DNA from: Spinacia oleracea | Taxonomy: Eukaryota; Streptophyta; Magnoliopsida; Caryophyllales; Amaranthaceae | NCBI RefSeq assembly: GCF_020520425.1 | Contig: NC_079491.1 | Location: 2,542,001 to 2,606,000 of the forward strand | Direction of reading: 5' to 3' | DNA: 64,000 nucleotides | In this document: in pieces, positions 52,890-63,763 of the stretch | How positions within the stretch are numbered: the first letter of the stretch is position 1 | Layout of the letters: each line of letters opens with the position of its first letter | Translations under genes and position numbers: made by a program | Notes under the pieces: model-generated | Database searches by the model: none | Told to the model about the DNA's origin: nothing | The model's input: the letters and a program-made list of their open reading frames with translations, nothing else

Positions 52890-53754
52890 ACGCGTAATTT
52901 TTCGAATACGAATTTTCAAACCCATTTCTTCCTTTAAACTTCTCGGAAGATTTCAAAAATGGGTTTTAGAACAATTGTTAAGGGGGGGAATATCTTCCAC
53001 GTGACATGGCAACAAAAGATTAAGTGGCAGCCTACGCAACAGCCAACATGCATGTGACGTGGATTGAAGTATAAGTCCAATAACGACTAGGAAACGTGCC
53101 CTTGACCAACTCGCTGATCAGTGAGATAGAGGGAGACGTGTCCCTGAAATCAAGGAGCCAAGCCGTCGTGTTCAACGACTCTAAGAGCATCTTCAATGGT
53201 AAGCTAATTTCTAAATTAGCTTGTCATGCCACATAATATATCAAGCTATTTCCCTTTTAAGCTAGTTGGTACCCCAATGGTTAGCTACTAGCTTAATATT
53301 AATGTGATCAAATTTGTCAATTAATATGTTAAATATAATTTTATTTAATATTATTTCATTGGCTAATTTTTTTCAAGAAAATTAGCTTGTTCAAGCTAAT
53401 TTGCTTGGCCAAGCTAATTCATCATTTGAACTCCAATGGTCAAGCTAGTAGCTTGGAATTTCTAAAAATTGCAAGCTAGTCCCTAGCTAGATACAACCAT
53501 TGGAGATGCTCTAATACAGCTACCCTACATATATCTAGCTTGTACATAACCTAGAAAACATGTATAAATAGGTTACTCAACTTCATTGTAAATATACGCT
53601 ATCATTTGCTCAAGCTCTCGTCTATTAATAATATCATCCTTATTCCTCTTATTGTTCTTATCGCATTCTTATTGTTCTTGTGTTATCTTGCTTGTTCGTA
53701 TTGTTAGCACCGTCTCTCGACGAATTTGACCCTAGGTAGAATTTGTTCAAAACA
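52890..53754 (+). mobile_element. Fragment of the old gypsy-like element with LTR
   Basis: Matches 13,476-13,979: internal end, then LTR from 52976 (TGTTAAGG) to 53754 (AAACA), broken up by a Tourist MITE. An old fossil with no coding capacity. Confidence 0.6.
53185..53511. mobile_element. Tourist-like MITE, 327 bp
   Basis: Ends GAGCATCTTCAATGGT / ACCATTGGAGATGCTC, target duplication TAA (53182-53184, 53512-53514), with repeated AAGCTA words inside. Inserted in the old LTR; the copy at 13,745 lacks it. Confidence 0.85.
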
Positions 53755-53933
53755 GAGTATTTCGTAGAAGTGTATACGTACAATTGAGTTCAATATATAT
53801 AGAGCAAAAACATAAATGTTATTACTTTTTTATTTTATTTCAACATTACATAATCGCGCTAGCTAGTCATTACACATATTTATTCATACTCCGTACTTTA
53901 ATTTTATGTGTACGCATTTATTACTTGGCTTGC

Positions 53934-54658
53934 TTAACCGGCCATTGGAGGACGAGTGACGATTCCATCAGAATCAACAATGACAAAGACACGGTAGCAG
54001 TTGTAGTCGGCTGGGACCCAAGGTTTATCCCAAACAATGGGATTAACATGAGGGTTTTCTTCCTTAATGATTTTTGCTGCTTCTTCTCCCTTTATTCCTT
54101 CAAGCTCTGGCCAGCTAAGTTTCCCTGCAAAATTCATTAATTATTCAAAGGAGAGTTTAACATGAATAATTGTATTTAACAATTTAAAGTCATTTTTTTA
54201 CAGTTTAAAAACATATACTTAGTATATTTTTCAACTATAATTAGCACTTAAGAGGAAAGCAACCAACAACAATTTACATATCCTCCCAGATCCTTCTCGC
54301 TCAAAGTTGAGAACCCTATGTTATTCAAGTAAGTATATAGGTTTAGATTTTCTTAATGGTTAATTTCATCATCACTTTTGATAATATTATGTATCTATGT
54401 GCTTTTAAATCGTAAAAATGTATTTTTAAACTATATAAATGTGCTTTTGAGAGGGTTAAAATACAAAACGGTGTCGTTTTAACCCAGTTGTATGTAGCTC
54501 TATATGCAATATATACACAACCACCGGATTTAGAATCTAATTTGCGTTATATTGACAGAAAACAATAAGAAAAAGCTAAATTGAATTGAATTAATGAAAG
54601 TTAAGCACTTAATTAAGCCTAGTAAAAACTCACCAGATGGGCATAAATCTAATTCCAT
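53934..54658 (-). CDS. Potato inhibitor I family inhibitor, copy D (71 aa, P1 Ala)
   Basis: Exon 1 is 54634-54658 (MELDLCPS plus one base). Exon 2 is 53934-54124 after TTTTGCAG. The protein reads KLSWPELEGIKGEEAAK, then NPHVNPIVWDKPWVPADYNCYRV, then GIVTRPPMAG. The loop differs from its sisters: P1 Ala and P1' Asp instead of Leu-Asn, which would favour elastase- or subtilisin-like targets (inference from family rules). TATA box TATAAAA at 54763-54769 (minus), about 105 bp upstream. Confidence 0.9.
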
Positions 54659-55011
54659 CTCTTGGTTTCTCTTTGAATTGTTTAGTATCACTCAAAGTTG
54701 CAAGATTATTTGTAATTAAGGTTTGGTGGTTGGTTATGTTGATGCAATAAAAATTGTGTTCATTTTATAGACGAGTGGTTCACTAATATGTACATCGTTG
54801 CTTTCAATGACAAAATTGTTTTGGTATCTAAAACTAATCTTATTGCAGCCCAAAAACGTGGGATAAAAATTGTATGGCCTGAATGAGATTGGGATAAAAC
54901 TCATTTGGAGTGTTTTGATGATTTTTATTTTTTACTAGGGACCATTATTCAATTCCTTTGTACGATAGTAGCTCCAATCCTCCAACCTTACCGACCATAA
55001 AATTAATACTA

Positions 55012-55304
55012 CTTCCGTTCTTATATGTTTTTAACGGTTACTGTTTTCACGCGAATTAAGGCAAATGAGAGTATGAGCAAGTGAGCGAAATTGACATCTT
55101 ATTTATGTGTGAAAGTAGATGAATAAAAAAATCAGAATAGAGGGTATAATGAGCCAATAAATGTTACAAGTGGATGAATAGAAAATCAGAATAGATGGTA
55201 TAATTGTAAATATTGTATTCCAAAAATAGAATATAACATAATTGCAAAGAACTTCAGGAACAGACTTAAACGGGAAGCGTAAATAACTTCAGGAACGGAG
55301 GTAG
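55012..55304. mobile_element. Stowaway MITE (un-nested copy)
   Basis: Ends CTTCCGTTCTTATATG / CAGGAACGGAGGTAG, flanked by TA (55010-55011, 55305-55306). It is the same insertion as 15227-15793 without the inner element. Confidence 0.75.
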
Positions 55305-55306
55305 TA

Positions 55307-56148
55307 TTTCCTTTGTTTTCTAATAGCTGCAACGTTTTGACTTTTATTGTCAACGTACAATGTTACTATTAATATCTTAAATTGCATATATGTAAAAATT
55401 ATAATGTTTGATATTATGAAATTATACATCAAGATGAATCTAGCATGATCCTGGACTCCTGGTAGTGTAGTCTTTATTATACAGTGAGTTTTTGTTGGGA
55501 AATATCCAAGATTGATAGAATGGAGATAAAATGAGTGTTTTAAATGTTTAGATCACCTTTTTATGTTTGAATTTGAGTGGGCCTACTAGTTGGGCTAAAT
55601 TGTTCTATGGGCTTGAGAGTGCTTGTGGTTGGGTTATTAATATGTAACTACATTAATAATAATAAAATATTACGTTTTTGGTTAGTCACAAAATTAGAGG
55701 TTTATTAACTTTCTCCTAATCCTATCTTTTCATTTTGAGCAGTTACGCTGTTTCAAGTCATGATCATTTAATTTTCTCTGGCTGTTTATATTCCTGACTC
55801 TTCTCATCAAACATATCTTCTTTCTCTCAGAAACTACTTTACATTTATAAGGAGATTATTGCTTTGCCACAATTAATCCTGGTTTAGGGAAATCTTGGAA
55901 ATAACTTAGCCGGTAACCCATAGCAAGAAAGAGTATGGACTAATATTACTTTAAGAATATAGATAATCATGATCCTAATTCTTCATCTCAAAACGTTACA
56001 ACTATTAGAAAATGGACGAAGTACCAAATTACCAACGATGACAATAATATATTAAAAAAAAAAAGAGTAGCTACTAGCTAGCTAGTCTTAAATTACACCA
56101 CTAAAAGATAACGATAATACATAACATGGAGCGATCAATAATATATAA
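55307..56148. other. Spacer between inhibitor copies D and F
   Basis: Block sequence homologous to 15,800-16,790. It includes the uninterrupted target sites of the hAT MITE (about 55350) and of the retrotransposon (about 55910). No gene seen. Confidence 0.6.
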
Positions 56149-56504
56149 TTCTCCGTTTCTTTTTGTTCTTTACGTTTTGTCTTTTGCACGTTTATTAACG
56201 ATCAATAATGAGCATTGAGATTTTTCTATTTTTTTTATTTAAACAAGGAAAATTATGTTTATTTATAATGTTTTCATTCTTATCAAAATTCTGATATTGG
56301 AAAAATGAAAAAAAATTTAATGTCCCAATAGAAAAGTGTGAGATATTAGATGATTCAATGAATTTAATTGGTTAAAATAATCATTTGACACAAATTTTAA
56401 TAGAATATTAAAGCATTTATGTGATTGTATAAAAGAAAATGTAAAGAACATTTTGAAACACCCAAAAAGAAAAACATAAGGAACAAAAAGAAACAGAGTA
56501 AGTA
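56149..56504. mobile_element. Stowaway-like MITE
   Basis: Ends CTCCGTTTCTTTTTGTTC / GAACAAAAAGAAACAGAG. It is absent from the block at 16,830 (ATATATTATTCAATTC), so it inserted only in this block. Confidence 0.65.
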
Positions 56505-56750
56505 CTATTCAATTCAAACCATTTTCATAGCAGATTAACAACAACTAAAACTTTCACCAAAAAAAAAAAAAAACAACTAAAACTAATAACGTGACAATTA
56601 AATTAAAAAATGAGTAAATAAAACCATTAATTCCAAATAAACTTAACCAATACCGAGTATTACATCCCTTCGATTAATTCATGAAAGGACGTGTTTGCCC
56701 TTTATTGTGAAAAGACGTGTTTACCCTTTAAAAGAAATTTGGTAATATTT

Positions 56751-57488
56751 TTATCCAATATGAGGAGGACAAAATACAACACCATCTGAATTAACCTGAA
56801 CAAAAACCCGATAACTGCATAAGTTTTGCTGCATTCCCATTCCAGGGCGTATGATGGTGGCTTCTAATACTTTGTCATTCTCTCTTTTTATTGTTGTTAC
56901 TGCTACTTCCCCATTCTCTCCGACTAACTCCGGCCACACGTTCTTTCCTACGCCGAAACCCTTAACAGGTCCTGTACACGTGAAAATAAAAGTACGTAGA
57001 AATATTATTCAGCGTTACAAAATATATTACGTATGCATAATGTTATACTATCCCGTTGTAAAATTATTTTTACACTAATATTTGCATAAATATTAAGAGA
57101 AAATAGAAAAGGATGTGTAAAAATGTGGATGGATATAATTAAATATGAATAAAGTAAGAGAAATGGTTAACATGGTGGTTGAGACTTGAGTGTAAGAAAA
57201 AAAATTGAATAAAGTGAGAGAATTTGAGTGAGAAGTTATAAATGTTGTGAGGTAAGAAGGAAAAGATAGTAACTTTTGATGTCAAAAAATAGAATAAAGC
57301 AAACTGAAAATAACATTATGAAACAGACTAAAATAAAAACTATAAAGATTATTTTGAAAAGAAGGTAGTATTTACCAAATTAATCAATACTAAATATGAA
57401 TATATATATATAACGAATTCGAATTGTTAAAGCATATTTTACCTGAGCATGAAATAGGGGGGCATTTGCATTCACCTTCTTGTTCCAT
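56751..57488 (-). CDS. Potato inhibitor I family inhibitor, long form, copy F (88 aa, P1 Gln)
   Basis: Exon 1 is 57443-57488 (MEQEGECKCPPISCS plus one base). Exon 2 is 56751-56971 after GTGTACAG. Close paralogue of copy E, differing at a few positions (ENGEVAVTT, EATIIRP, VQVNSDG; Cys for Ser in exon 1). The same unusual loop MGMQQNLCSYRV predicts P1 Gln. The extra Cys residues in exon 1 might allow disulfides not present in the short forms. TATA-like TATAAAG lies just upstream (about 57540 minus). A decayed MITE lies in its intron (about 57050-57370). Confidence 0.87.
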
Positions 57489-58243
57489 CTTTAATTTTTT
57501 TTTTTCCTATAATGTTTGTCTCTAAAATTTCCATTCCCTGGCTTTATAAGTAGACATATTAGTCAACCTTTGATTTTTTGATTTTTTTTTTTTTAATAAT
57601 AAATTTGTGGCTTTTCTTTATTTTTATGAGGCCATTTCGCAGAAGTTAAGTTGGGTTCTTTCAATTATTAGATAGACGAACATTCATGTGGACAGCTAGC
57701 TTGGTGTGCACCAATTTAATATGTTCGTAAAACAGTTCAAGTTGACATACTGTGAATAATACATAAAGTCTATATTCGACGTATGTATTACAAACAAAAT
57801 TAAAATAAAATTGAATGTAAGTAAATGGGGTAGGATTATTTGTGACACATCATACACATACTCTCCATTGATCAGTTTTAATCGATCAGTTTTAATCACA
57901 ACGTTAAGATATCATTGATACGTTGACCAAAAGACCGTTTTATTTTATTTTTTTGACATAAGTTTATACAATTAAACAATATTTTTAACGATAAGGGTAA
58001 GAACACCAAAACCATGCACTACTACGTATCTTTCGACCATGTAGCTCAAGTATAAATACGTACTTCGTAATGAATTATGCATAAATACATGCAAAACCAT
58101 TGATAAATGATTTATTTAATGATTGAAAGCCTTGAAACGGCATTATTATTTATACGAAATAAACGAAGTACATAAGTAGTACGGAGTACGTACTTTATAT
58201 ATTCTTTGAATCAATAGAAAAAAAAATTGCACTTATTTCTTAA
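57489..58243. other. Intergenic, end of the fourth block
   Basis: Contains the upstream region of copy F and the empty target site of the hAT element (57670-57690). Homology to the repeated blocks fades after about 57,780. No gene seen. Confidence 0.5.
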
Positions 58244-58636
58244 TTAACCAATGGTAGGAGGACGAACTACCAACCGATTACAATCAACCCAAACCCAAAC
58301 CCGATCACACCTAAAATCATCTGTAACCGCGGTACCATCCGGTAAGACGATGGCTTCCACATTAGGATTCTCTCTTTCTATGATTATTGCGGCTTCCTTC
58401 CCGTTTTCTCCTACTAGCTCGGGCCACACGTTCTTCCCTGTAACATAATATTGCTCAATATAATTAAGTTGTGAAAGATGATAAAATATATGTCATCGGA
58501 TAAAAGGTTGACATAAGTGAAATCAAGTACAGGTGACCATAATTGGAGAAAAAAATGTCGGATGTAAAAAGTGAATAGAACTTAGAAAAACAAAGATATA
58601 CATAACACTACCTTTGCAAAAATCTCCAGTCGACAT
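58244..58636 (-). CDS. Potato inhibitor I family inhibitor, copy G (72 aa, P1 Asp)
   Basis: Exon 1 is 58612-58636 (MSTGDFCK plus one base; donor G|GTAGTG). Exon 2 is 58244-58437 after GTTACAG, separated by a short 174-bp intron. The protein is a more canonical family member: KNVWPELVGENGKEAA, then ENPNVEAIVLPDGTAVTDDFRCDRVWVWVD, then VVRPPTIG. P1 is Asp and P1' Asp by alignment, a rare acidic reactive site. Cys7 and the RCDRV Cys are placed for the family disulfide. A TATA box (TATAAAG, 58688-58694 minus) lies about 52 bp upstream. Confidence 0.9.
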
Positions 58637-58699
58637 TTTATTTTCTTGTTCTTTCTCCTTCTTTTGAAACTAGATTTATGCTCAGATCTTTATAATAAG

Positions 58700-59539
58700 A
58701 TAAGTAATTAAGCTAGTTAATATCTATATTTCTAGGGCAATGTATATATATATATATATAGTCGAGGGAGCATATTATATTAATGCAAAAGGTGCGTGGA
58801 GTAATTGAAGTGATATTCTTGGCCGCCATGCATGTACACACTAACATACGTGTTACAGTATATCGTAAATTTAACAAATTGACCACTTTTTTTTAAAAAT
58901 AAAATAAAAAATAGGGTGATGAAAGCTTGTGATTTTGGATCGATCTGTACGCGTATGCATGGTTGGCACATATTTATATTTTATAATAATGCAATTACAT
59001 GGATAAATTAATTAAGTTGGTTGTTTTAATAAGTTGATCATATTTGAAATTGGAAATAATTGTAGATGTTCAATGAATTGAAGATTTGAAGGTGGTCAGT
59101 AGATTAGAGGATAAGAATCACATTTAAGTATGTGGCCACGTGGGTTAAAATTTTGTAGGAAATTAAAAATTACCAATACGAGTAGTATTACAAAGTTATC
59201 ACGAGATGATAGATCCATTGAGACTAATTATCCAATATCAAAAAAAATACTCGAAGAAAAAGATTTGGCTATATAATACTTCGTAGTATTGAATCTTTTA
59301 GTTTCAAGTTTAGACAGTGATTACTTATGAGAAATCGAACGGATCTAATGTACTATTTTTCTTATCTTTCGAAAAAAGAAGTACTAATTAACATACTACT
59401 ACGAGTATGTATATAAGTTTGGTTGGCTACCTAACCTATTATGGTGTGCCAACTAGTTTTAGAACTCCATTAAGCGTTTGGTTAGTATGCGGTCATGATT
59501 CTCATGTCTTGGCTTAAGAGTGAAGATTGATGACCTGTG
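58700..59539. other. Intergenic with a TA microsatellite
   Basis: A (TA)n run at about 58743-58760. The rest is AT-rich and not recognised. Confidence 0.5.
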
Positions 59540-59849
59540 TACGACTGATAAAATGGCGGGCCGGGGCAAGTTCGCGTCACGGCCTTAAAAATTAGTCCAT
59601 TATGTCGGGTTGGGCAGGGCCTAGCCAAGATGCGGGCTGATTTTGTGTGTCCAGAACCCGCTAGCTATTTCATACAAAAATAATGGGCTTTCGGGCCATT
59701 CTCGGGCCGGTCCAAATGTATAACTAAAAGTGTAGTTTCACGTTGCCCAAAACCCGTAACAATTTTTAAATTTGGGCTGGGCCGGACTAGGCCTAAAGTT
59801 TGTCCAAACCCCGCTAATTCACGGGCTTAACTCAGATTGATCAGCTCTA
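59540..59849. mobile_element. GC-rich hAT-like MITE, decayed
   Basis: TACGACTGATAAAAT at the left and ATTGATCAGCTCTA at the right are imperfectly inverted and resemble the ends of the element at 1671-1975 (ACCTGATCA). Interior is rich in GGCCCG/CGGGCC words. No target duplication recognised. Confidence 0.55.
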
Positions 59850-60028
59850 GCTAGTACCATATGACATGTCTCATTTCAAATCTCCTACCCCCTTTACTTT
59901 ATAACTTATGTTGTCTTTATGGCTTATTCGCATAAAAAGAAATTGATTCTCATCGGATGCAATAAAACATAACTAAGCATGTTTGCTCTTGTAAATGAAT
60001 CTTGTATATTATTTGATGAATAGCGTAA

Positions 60029-60090
60029 TTAACCACTCGTTAGAGGACCAATCACGTCTTTGTTATCATCAACTCAAACCCAAATTCATA
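60029..60090 (-). pseudogene. 3' fragment of a potato inhibitor I gene
   Basis: Read on the minus strand it aligns to the last 18 codons of the family (W-V-x-VDDNKDVIGPLTSG then TAA), with an in-frame stop after the first Val. No other part of the gene is found nearby, so it is a relic of another tandem copy. Confidence 0.6.
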
Positions 60091-60177
60091 CGAGGAGAAT
60101 TCTATTCTCTATTAACCAGCTAGCTAGGTGGATTCGTACTAGTTGTATCAACTTAAAAACAAAATAATGTAACAATT

Positions 60178-60410
60178 ACTACCTCAATTTCTGAAAGTTC
60201 TTTACGCTTTGGAATATGTGTCCAAAGTATGAAAACGTTGACCATAAATTATCATTAATATATACATCAAAACGTTACATGTAAGATCTTGTTAGATTGG
60301 TCTCGGTATGTATTTTCATAATATCAATATTTTATACTTTTTTCACATACGAAATTGGATATATTAATAGTTAAATATTACATTGGAGTCCGTGTAAATA
60401 GTAATTAACA
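60178..60410. mobile_element. Stowaway-like MITE fragment
   Basis: CCTCAATTTCTGAAAGTTCTTTACGCTTTG...GTCCGTGTAAATAGTAA closely matches 62420-62660, including ACATCAAAACGTTACATGTAAGATC. A left end is clear in both; the right end lacks the expected inverted copy. Confidence 0.55.
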
Positions 60411-60696
60411 AACTATGTGGAAGGCCCTAAATTAAAAAACACGTAGTACTACGTAGAAAACAAACTTTATTATCATCAATAAGTTTTTTTTTTTTGTACA
60501 TATCCGTATATGATTGAAGTAGCTAGAAACCCGAAAGGCCATATTATTTACTATGTACTCCGTAGTACAATATTTATTGGTCAGTACATGATTGAAAACA
60601 TAAATATAATTAAGGTTGGATCACTACATAGACCCAAATACATTTTTGGTAGTACGTTTATCATACGAAGAATACATAGTAACCTTGAAAGCGCGC

Positions 60697-61555
60697 TTAA
60701 CCCGCTGTAGGAGCACGAACCACGTACAACTCCGTCAGTATCGACCCAAACCCAAACCCGATCGCAATCAAAGTCTCTAGTAGTCGGAGATCCATCTTCT
60801 AAAACGATGGCATGCACGTTGGGATTCTCACTTTCTATTATCTGTGCAGCCACTTCTCCATTTAGTCCCACGAGTTCTGGCCACTCATTCTTCCCTATAA
60901 TAACATCACTAGATTAGATTCTGTGCACGCACGGATATTTAACCATCTTTTTTATGAAATATTTATCCCTTTAATGTATTGCGTAATTAATAAATCTCGA
61001 AAGTACTCATTTTATCATATATATACAATGCCCGTCCTATTAAATATTATATATTTTACATGCTTAATATGATGATTTGACCAAAATATTTGATATGGTT
61101 AATAGGTTAATTTGACCAAAATATTGAGTAAATTTTTTTTCTATTATTGATATGAAGATTTGACTAAAATATTACAAAAATTCTCTAATAATATCATATT
61201 CTATAATCTTATAAATTTTTCCATATATAAAAATTTATATAAAAGGAAAGAAAATAAAAAAGAATGAAGTAGATTTGTTTTTTAAGGAAAGAGATTTTTG
61301 GCGGGAGAACTTTGCACTAGGAAGTGACATGTGTCATTTCTGATGTCTGTTTTAGTATAATGTAATGTAATAGATTACATTTAATTATTTCATCAACAAT
61401 ATACTCGTGTACATGGTAATATATACGTACATAGTACGTAATACATAGGAAATATAGTAAAATGATACGAGTTATATTATTAGTTATAGTAAACACAAAA
61501 TGAAGCATATATATAAAAACTCTATTGATTAATTACCTGGGCAATCGGACGACAT
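60697..61555 (-). pseudogene. Potato inhibitor I family inhibitor, copy H, frame disturbed near the 3' end (P1 Arg)
   Basis: Exon 1 is 61537-61555 (MSSDCP plus one base). Exon 2 starts at 60894 after TTATAG. The intron is 642 bp because it contains a Helitron. Exon 2 encodes KNEWPELVGLNGEVAAQIIESENP, HAIVLEDGSPTTRDFDCDRVWVWVD; P1 Arg and P1' Asp predict a trypsin inhibitor. The two exons up to the expected stop (60697) total 217 nt, one more than a whole number of codons; the extra base lies in CGTGGTTCG after VDTDGVV, so the frame misses the stop and runs on to 60581. The reactive loop is upstream of this and could still fold. It could also be a sequencing error. A TATA box TATAAATA lies at 61680-61687 (minus). 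Confidence 0.75.
60909..61374 (-). mobile_element. Non-autonomous Helitron in the intron of inhibitor H, 466 bp
   Basis: Minus strand: begins TCTATTACATTAC, ends with CCGTGCGTGCACAG hairpin and AATCTAATCTAG; A/T flanks without duplication. Sister of 18756-19194. Confidence 0.8.
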
Positions 61556-61847
61556 CTTTCTCTTTATTTTACCCTTTTGTTTCTTCTTCGAAATATTTCT
61601 TTTTCTTAATTAGATGAATTAATGAATATGCTTAATTCTAAGCTTAATTAAGTTATGGGTTTAAAGTGGCATGGTGGTGTATTTATACTTGAGCTGAGGA
61701 AGCGTTAGCAGCCATTATTGTCAAACTTTGAATTAAAAATGTTAATTGTGAGCAACTTAAATTCACACAAGCTACGCACAAAATATGGACTCAACAAGGA
61801 GGGAAAAAGGCTGGCCGCGGGCCGCCGCTGGTGGTATATTTATACAA

Positions 61848-62150
61848 CCTCCGCTTCGAAATGATCTTTACATTTTTTGTTTTAGTCTGTTTTATAATGT
61901 TATTTACATCGTGTTTCATATTTTTTTTGACATGAAAATTTACTATTTTAGCCTTCATCCCCCAAATCATTTACAAATTTTTACTCAATTTCTCTTACTT
62001 TATTCATTCTTCTTTTCTTACATCCACCAACCTTTTTACAAATATCTCCTTTTTATCCATATTTTAATATTCACCCACCTTTTTACACATTTCTATTTTA
62101 TCTTAATATTTGTGCAAATAGTAATGGTAATGATCATTTTGAAATGGAGG
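61848..62150. mobile_element. Stowaway-like MITE
   Basis: Inverted ends ACCTCCGCTTCGAAATGATC and GATCATTTTGAAATGGAGGT; AT-rich interior. Related to the MITE in the introns of inhibitors E and F. Confidence 0.7.
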
Positions 62151-62419
62151 TATTAAACCCTTATAAATTACGGTACCGTTTTATTTTATTTTAACTCGTC
62201 TAAAAATAATAGATCGGTATTTTTATACGAGAGAATATTAAATATATTGATTTCAAATAAAAGGTGGCGTAATATCACTCTAATAATTTGTGCAAATAGT
62301 AACCGTAATGATACGACGGAGAAATTGTTAGAAAATTGTTTTCGTTTCTATATTTACGAATGCCAAAAGTGGATATATATTGACCTCTTCAATGAAGTAC
62401 AAAGTACATACTGCATATT

Positions 62420-62660
62420 ACCTCCGTTTCAGAAAGTTCTTTACGCTTTGAAAAATGTGTCTAAAGTATAAAAACTTTGACCGTAAATTCTCACCATTAT
62501 ATACATCAAAACGTTACATGTAAGATCTTGTTAGATTGGTCCCCAAATGTATTTTCAGAATATCAAATTTTTATTATTTTTTCATATACGAAATTGAATA
62601 TATTAGTATTTAAATATTTCATTAGAGTCCGTGCAAATAGTAACTGTAAAGATCTATTAT
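62420..62660. mobile_element. Stowaway-like MITE fragment
   Basis: CCTCCGTTTCAGAAAGTTCTTTACGC at the left; closely similar over about 230 bp to 60178-60410. Confidence 0.55.
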
Positions 62661-63509
62661 CCGAAAAGACGAGTTAAGTTAGTCTTAGGCTAATGTTGTT
62701 TTTATTTCCATTATGAAAAAATAAAACAAAATAAAGTACGTACTACGTTATATCAATAGAGCCGCCGATGTCTTTTTTTTTTGTCAGCTTGGTGTCTAAT
62801 TTTTTTTAATTACATTTAAGTACGTATTTAGGCCACGTTTTAGAGGATGAACGAAAATGTGTACAATGAATCTAACAACTTGCATTTGAAATTGCATGTG
62901 CAATTGTACATGCATGTTATGTATAAATTCAAACGATATAGGGGTGGTTCTACCGTTCTATTCATAGAGGAATGAAGTTTAAATTAATGGGAGTTTAATT
63001 CCACAATCAAAGTCTTCAAACTTTCTTAAATTGTTTAAATGGGAGAAGTAACTTTTTAACAGATCGATTATTGGACGTAGGGAGTATTTGTCTATTTGAT
63101 TTGGGTCAAATCTTATGTAGGTTCCACCTCCTACATAATGGTTAGGTTATGATTTAGATTTTTTATATAATTAAGATAGTACATCCGTTTTAAAATGATT
63201 TTTACAGTTATTATTAGCACTAAAACGGTTATCCCAAATTACAATTTTTTTGAATGTGACCCCCAATTAGCTAGATTTCATTCATGCAATGATACAATAA
63301 CTAGCTAGGTAAAAAAACAGATGAGATTACAAAACATAAATTTCACACACATGAATGTAGCAAATTAAAAGGGAAATGATCAAATGAACATAGAATCCTT
63401 AAATCATTAGCATATATGATACGAGTAATAATATAATTGTACATTTATTGGAGGGTATGATACATTTATATTAAGTACTCCACAACTGTAACATAATATT
63501 ATTTCATAA
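62661..63509. other. Intergenic, nothing recognised
   Basis: AT-rich. A single MITE-like end (CATCCGTTTTAAAATGATTTTTACAG, about 63183-63208) is visible without a partner. Confidence 0.45.
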
Positions 63510-63706
63510 TTAACCGGTCATAGGAGGACGGACGACGAGGCCATGACAATCAACCCAAACCCAAACCCGATCACACCTAAAGTTTTCAATTACTCCAGTT
63601 CCATTGAATACAACCGTGGCTTCAATTACATTCGTGTTCTCTTTCTTTATAATTTTAGCTGCCTCCTTCCCTTTTTCTCCGACTAGTTCAGGCCACGTAT
63701 TCTTCC
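63510..63706 (-). CDS. Potato inhibitor I family inhibitor, copy I, exon 2 (exon 1 outside window; P1 Glu)
   Basis: Exon 2 begins after a T-rich acceptor TTTTTTTGTAG at 63707-63709 and encodes KNTWPELVGEKGKEAAKIIKKENTNV, then a loop NGTGVIENFRCDRVWVWVD, then GLVVRPPMTG and the stop. P1 is Glu and P1' Asn by alignment, again acidic like copy G. No exon 1 of the MxxxCP type is found up to base 64000, where a MITE begins, so it should lie beyond the window. Confidence 0.85.
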
Positions 63707-63763
63707 CTACAAAAAAATAACACAATTACTATTATCACCCTAATTGGTTCATCTAACAACATA

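Noticed and set aside
58743-58760. CRISPR-like or satellite arrays
   Set aside because: Only a short TA microsatellite is present. No array of spaced direct repeats exists in the window.
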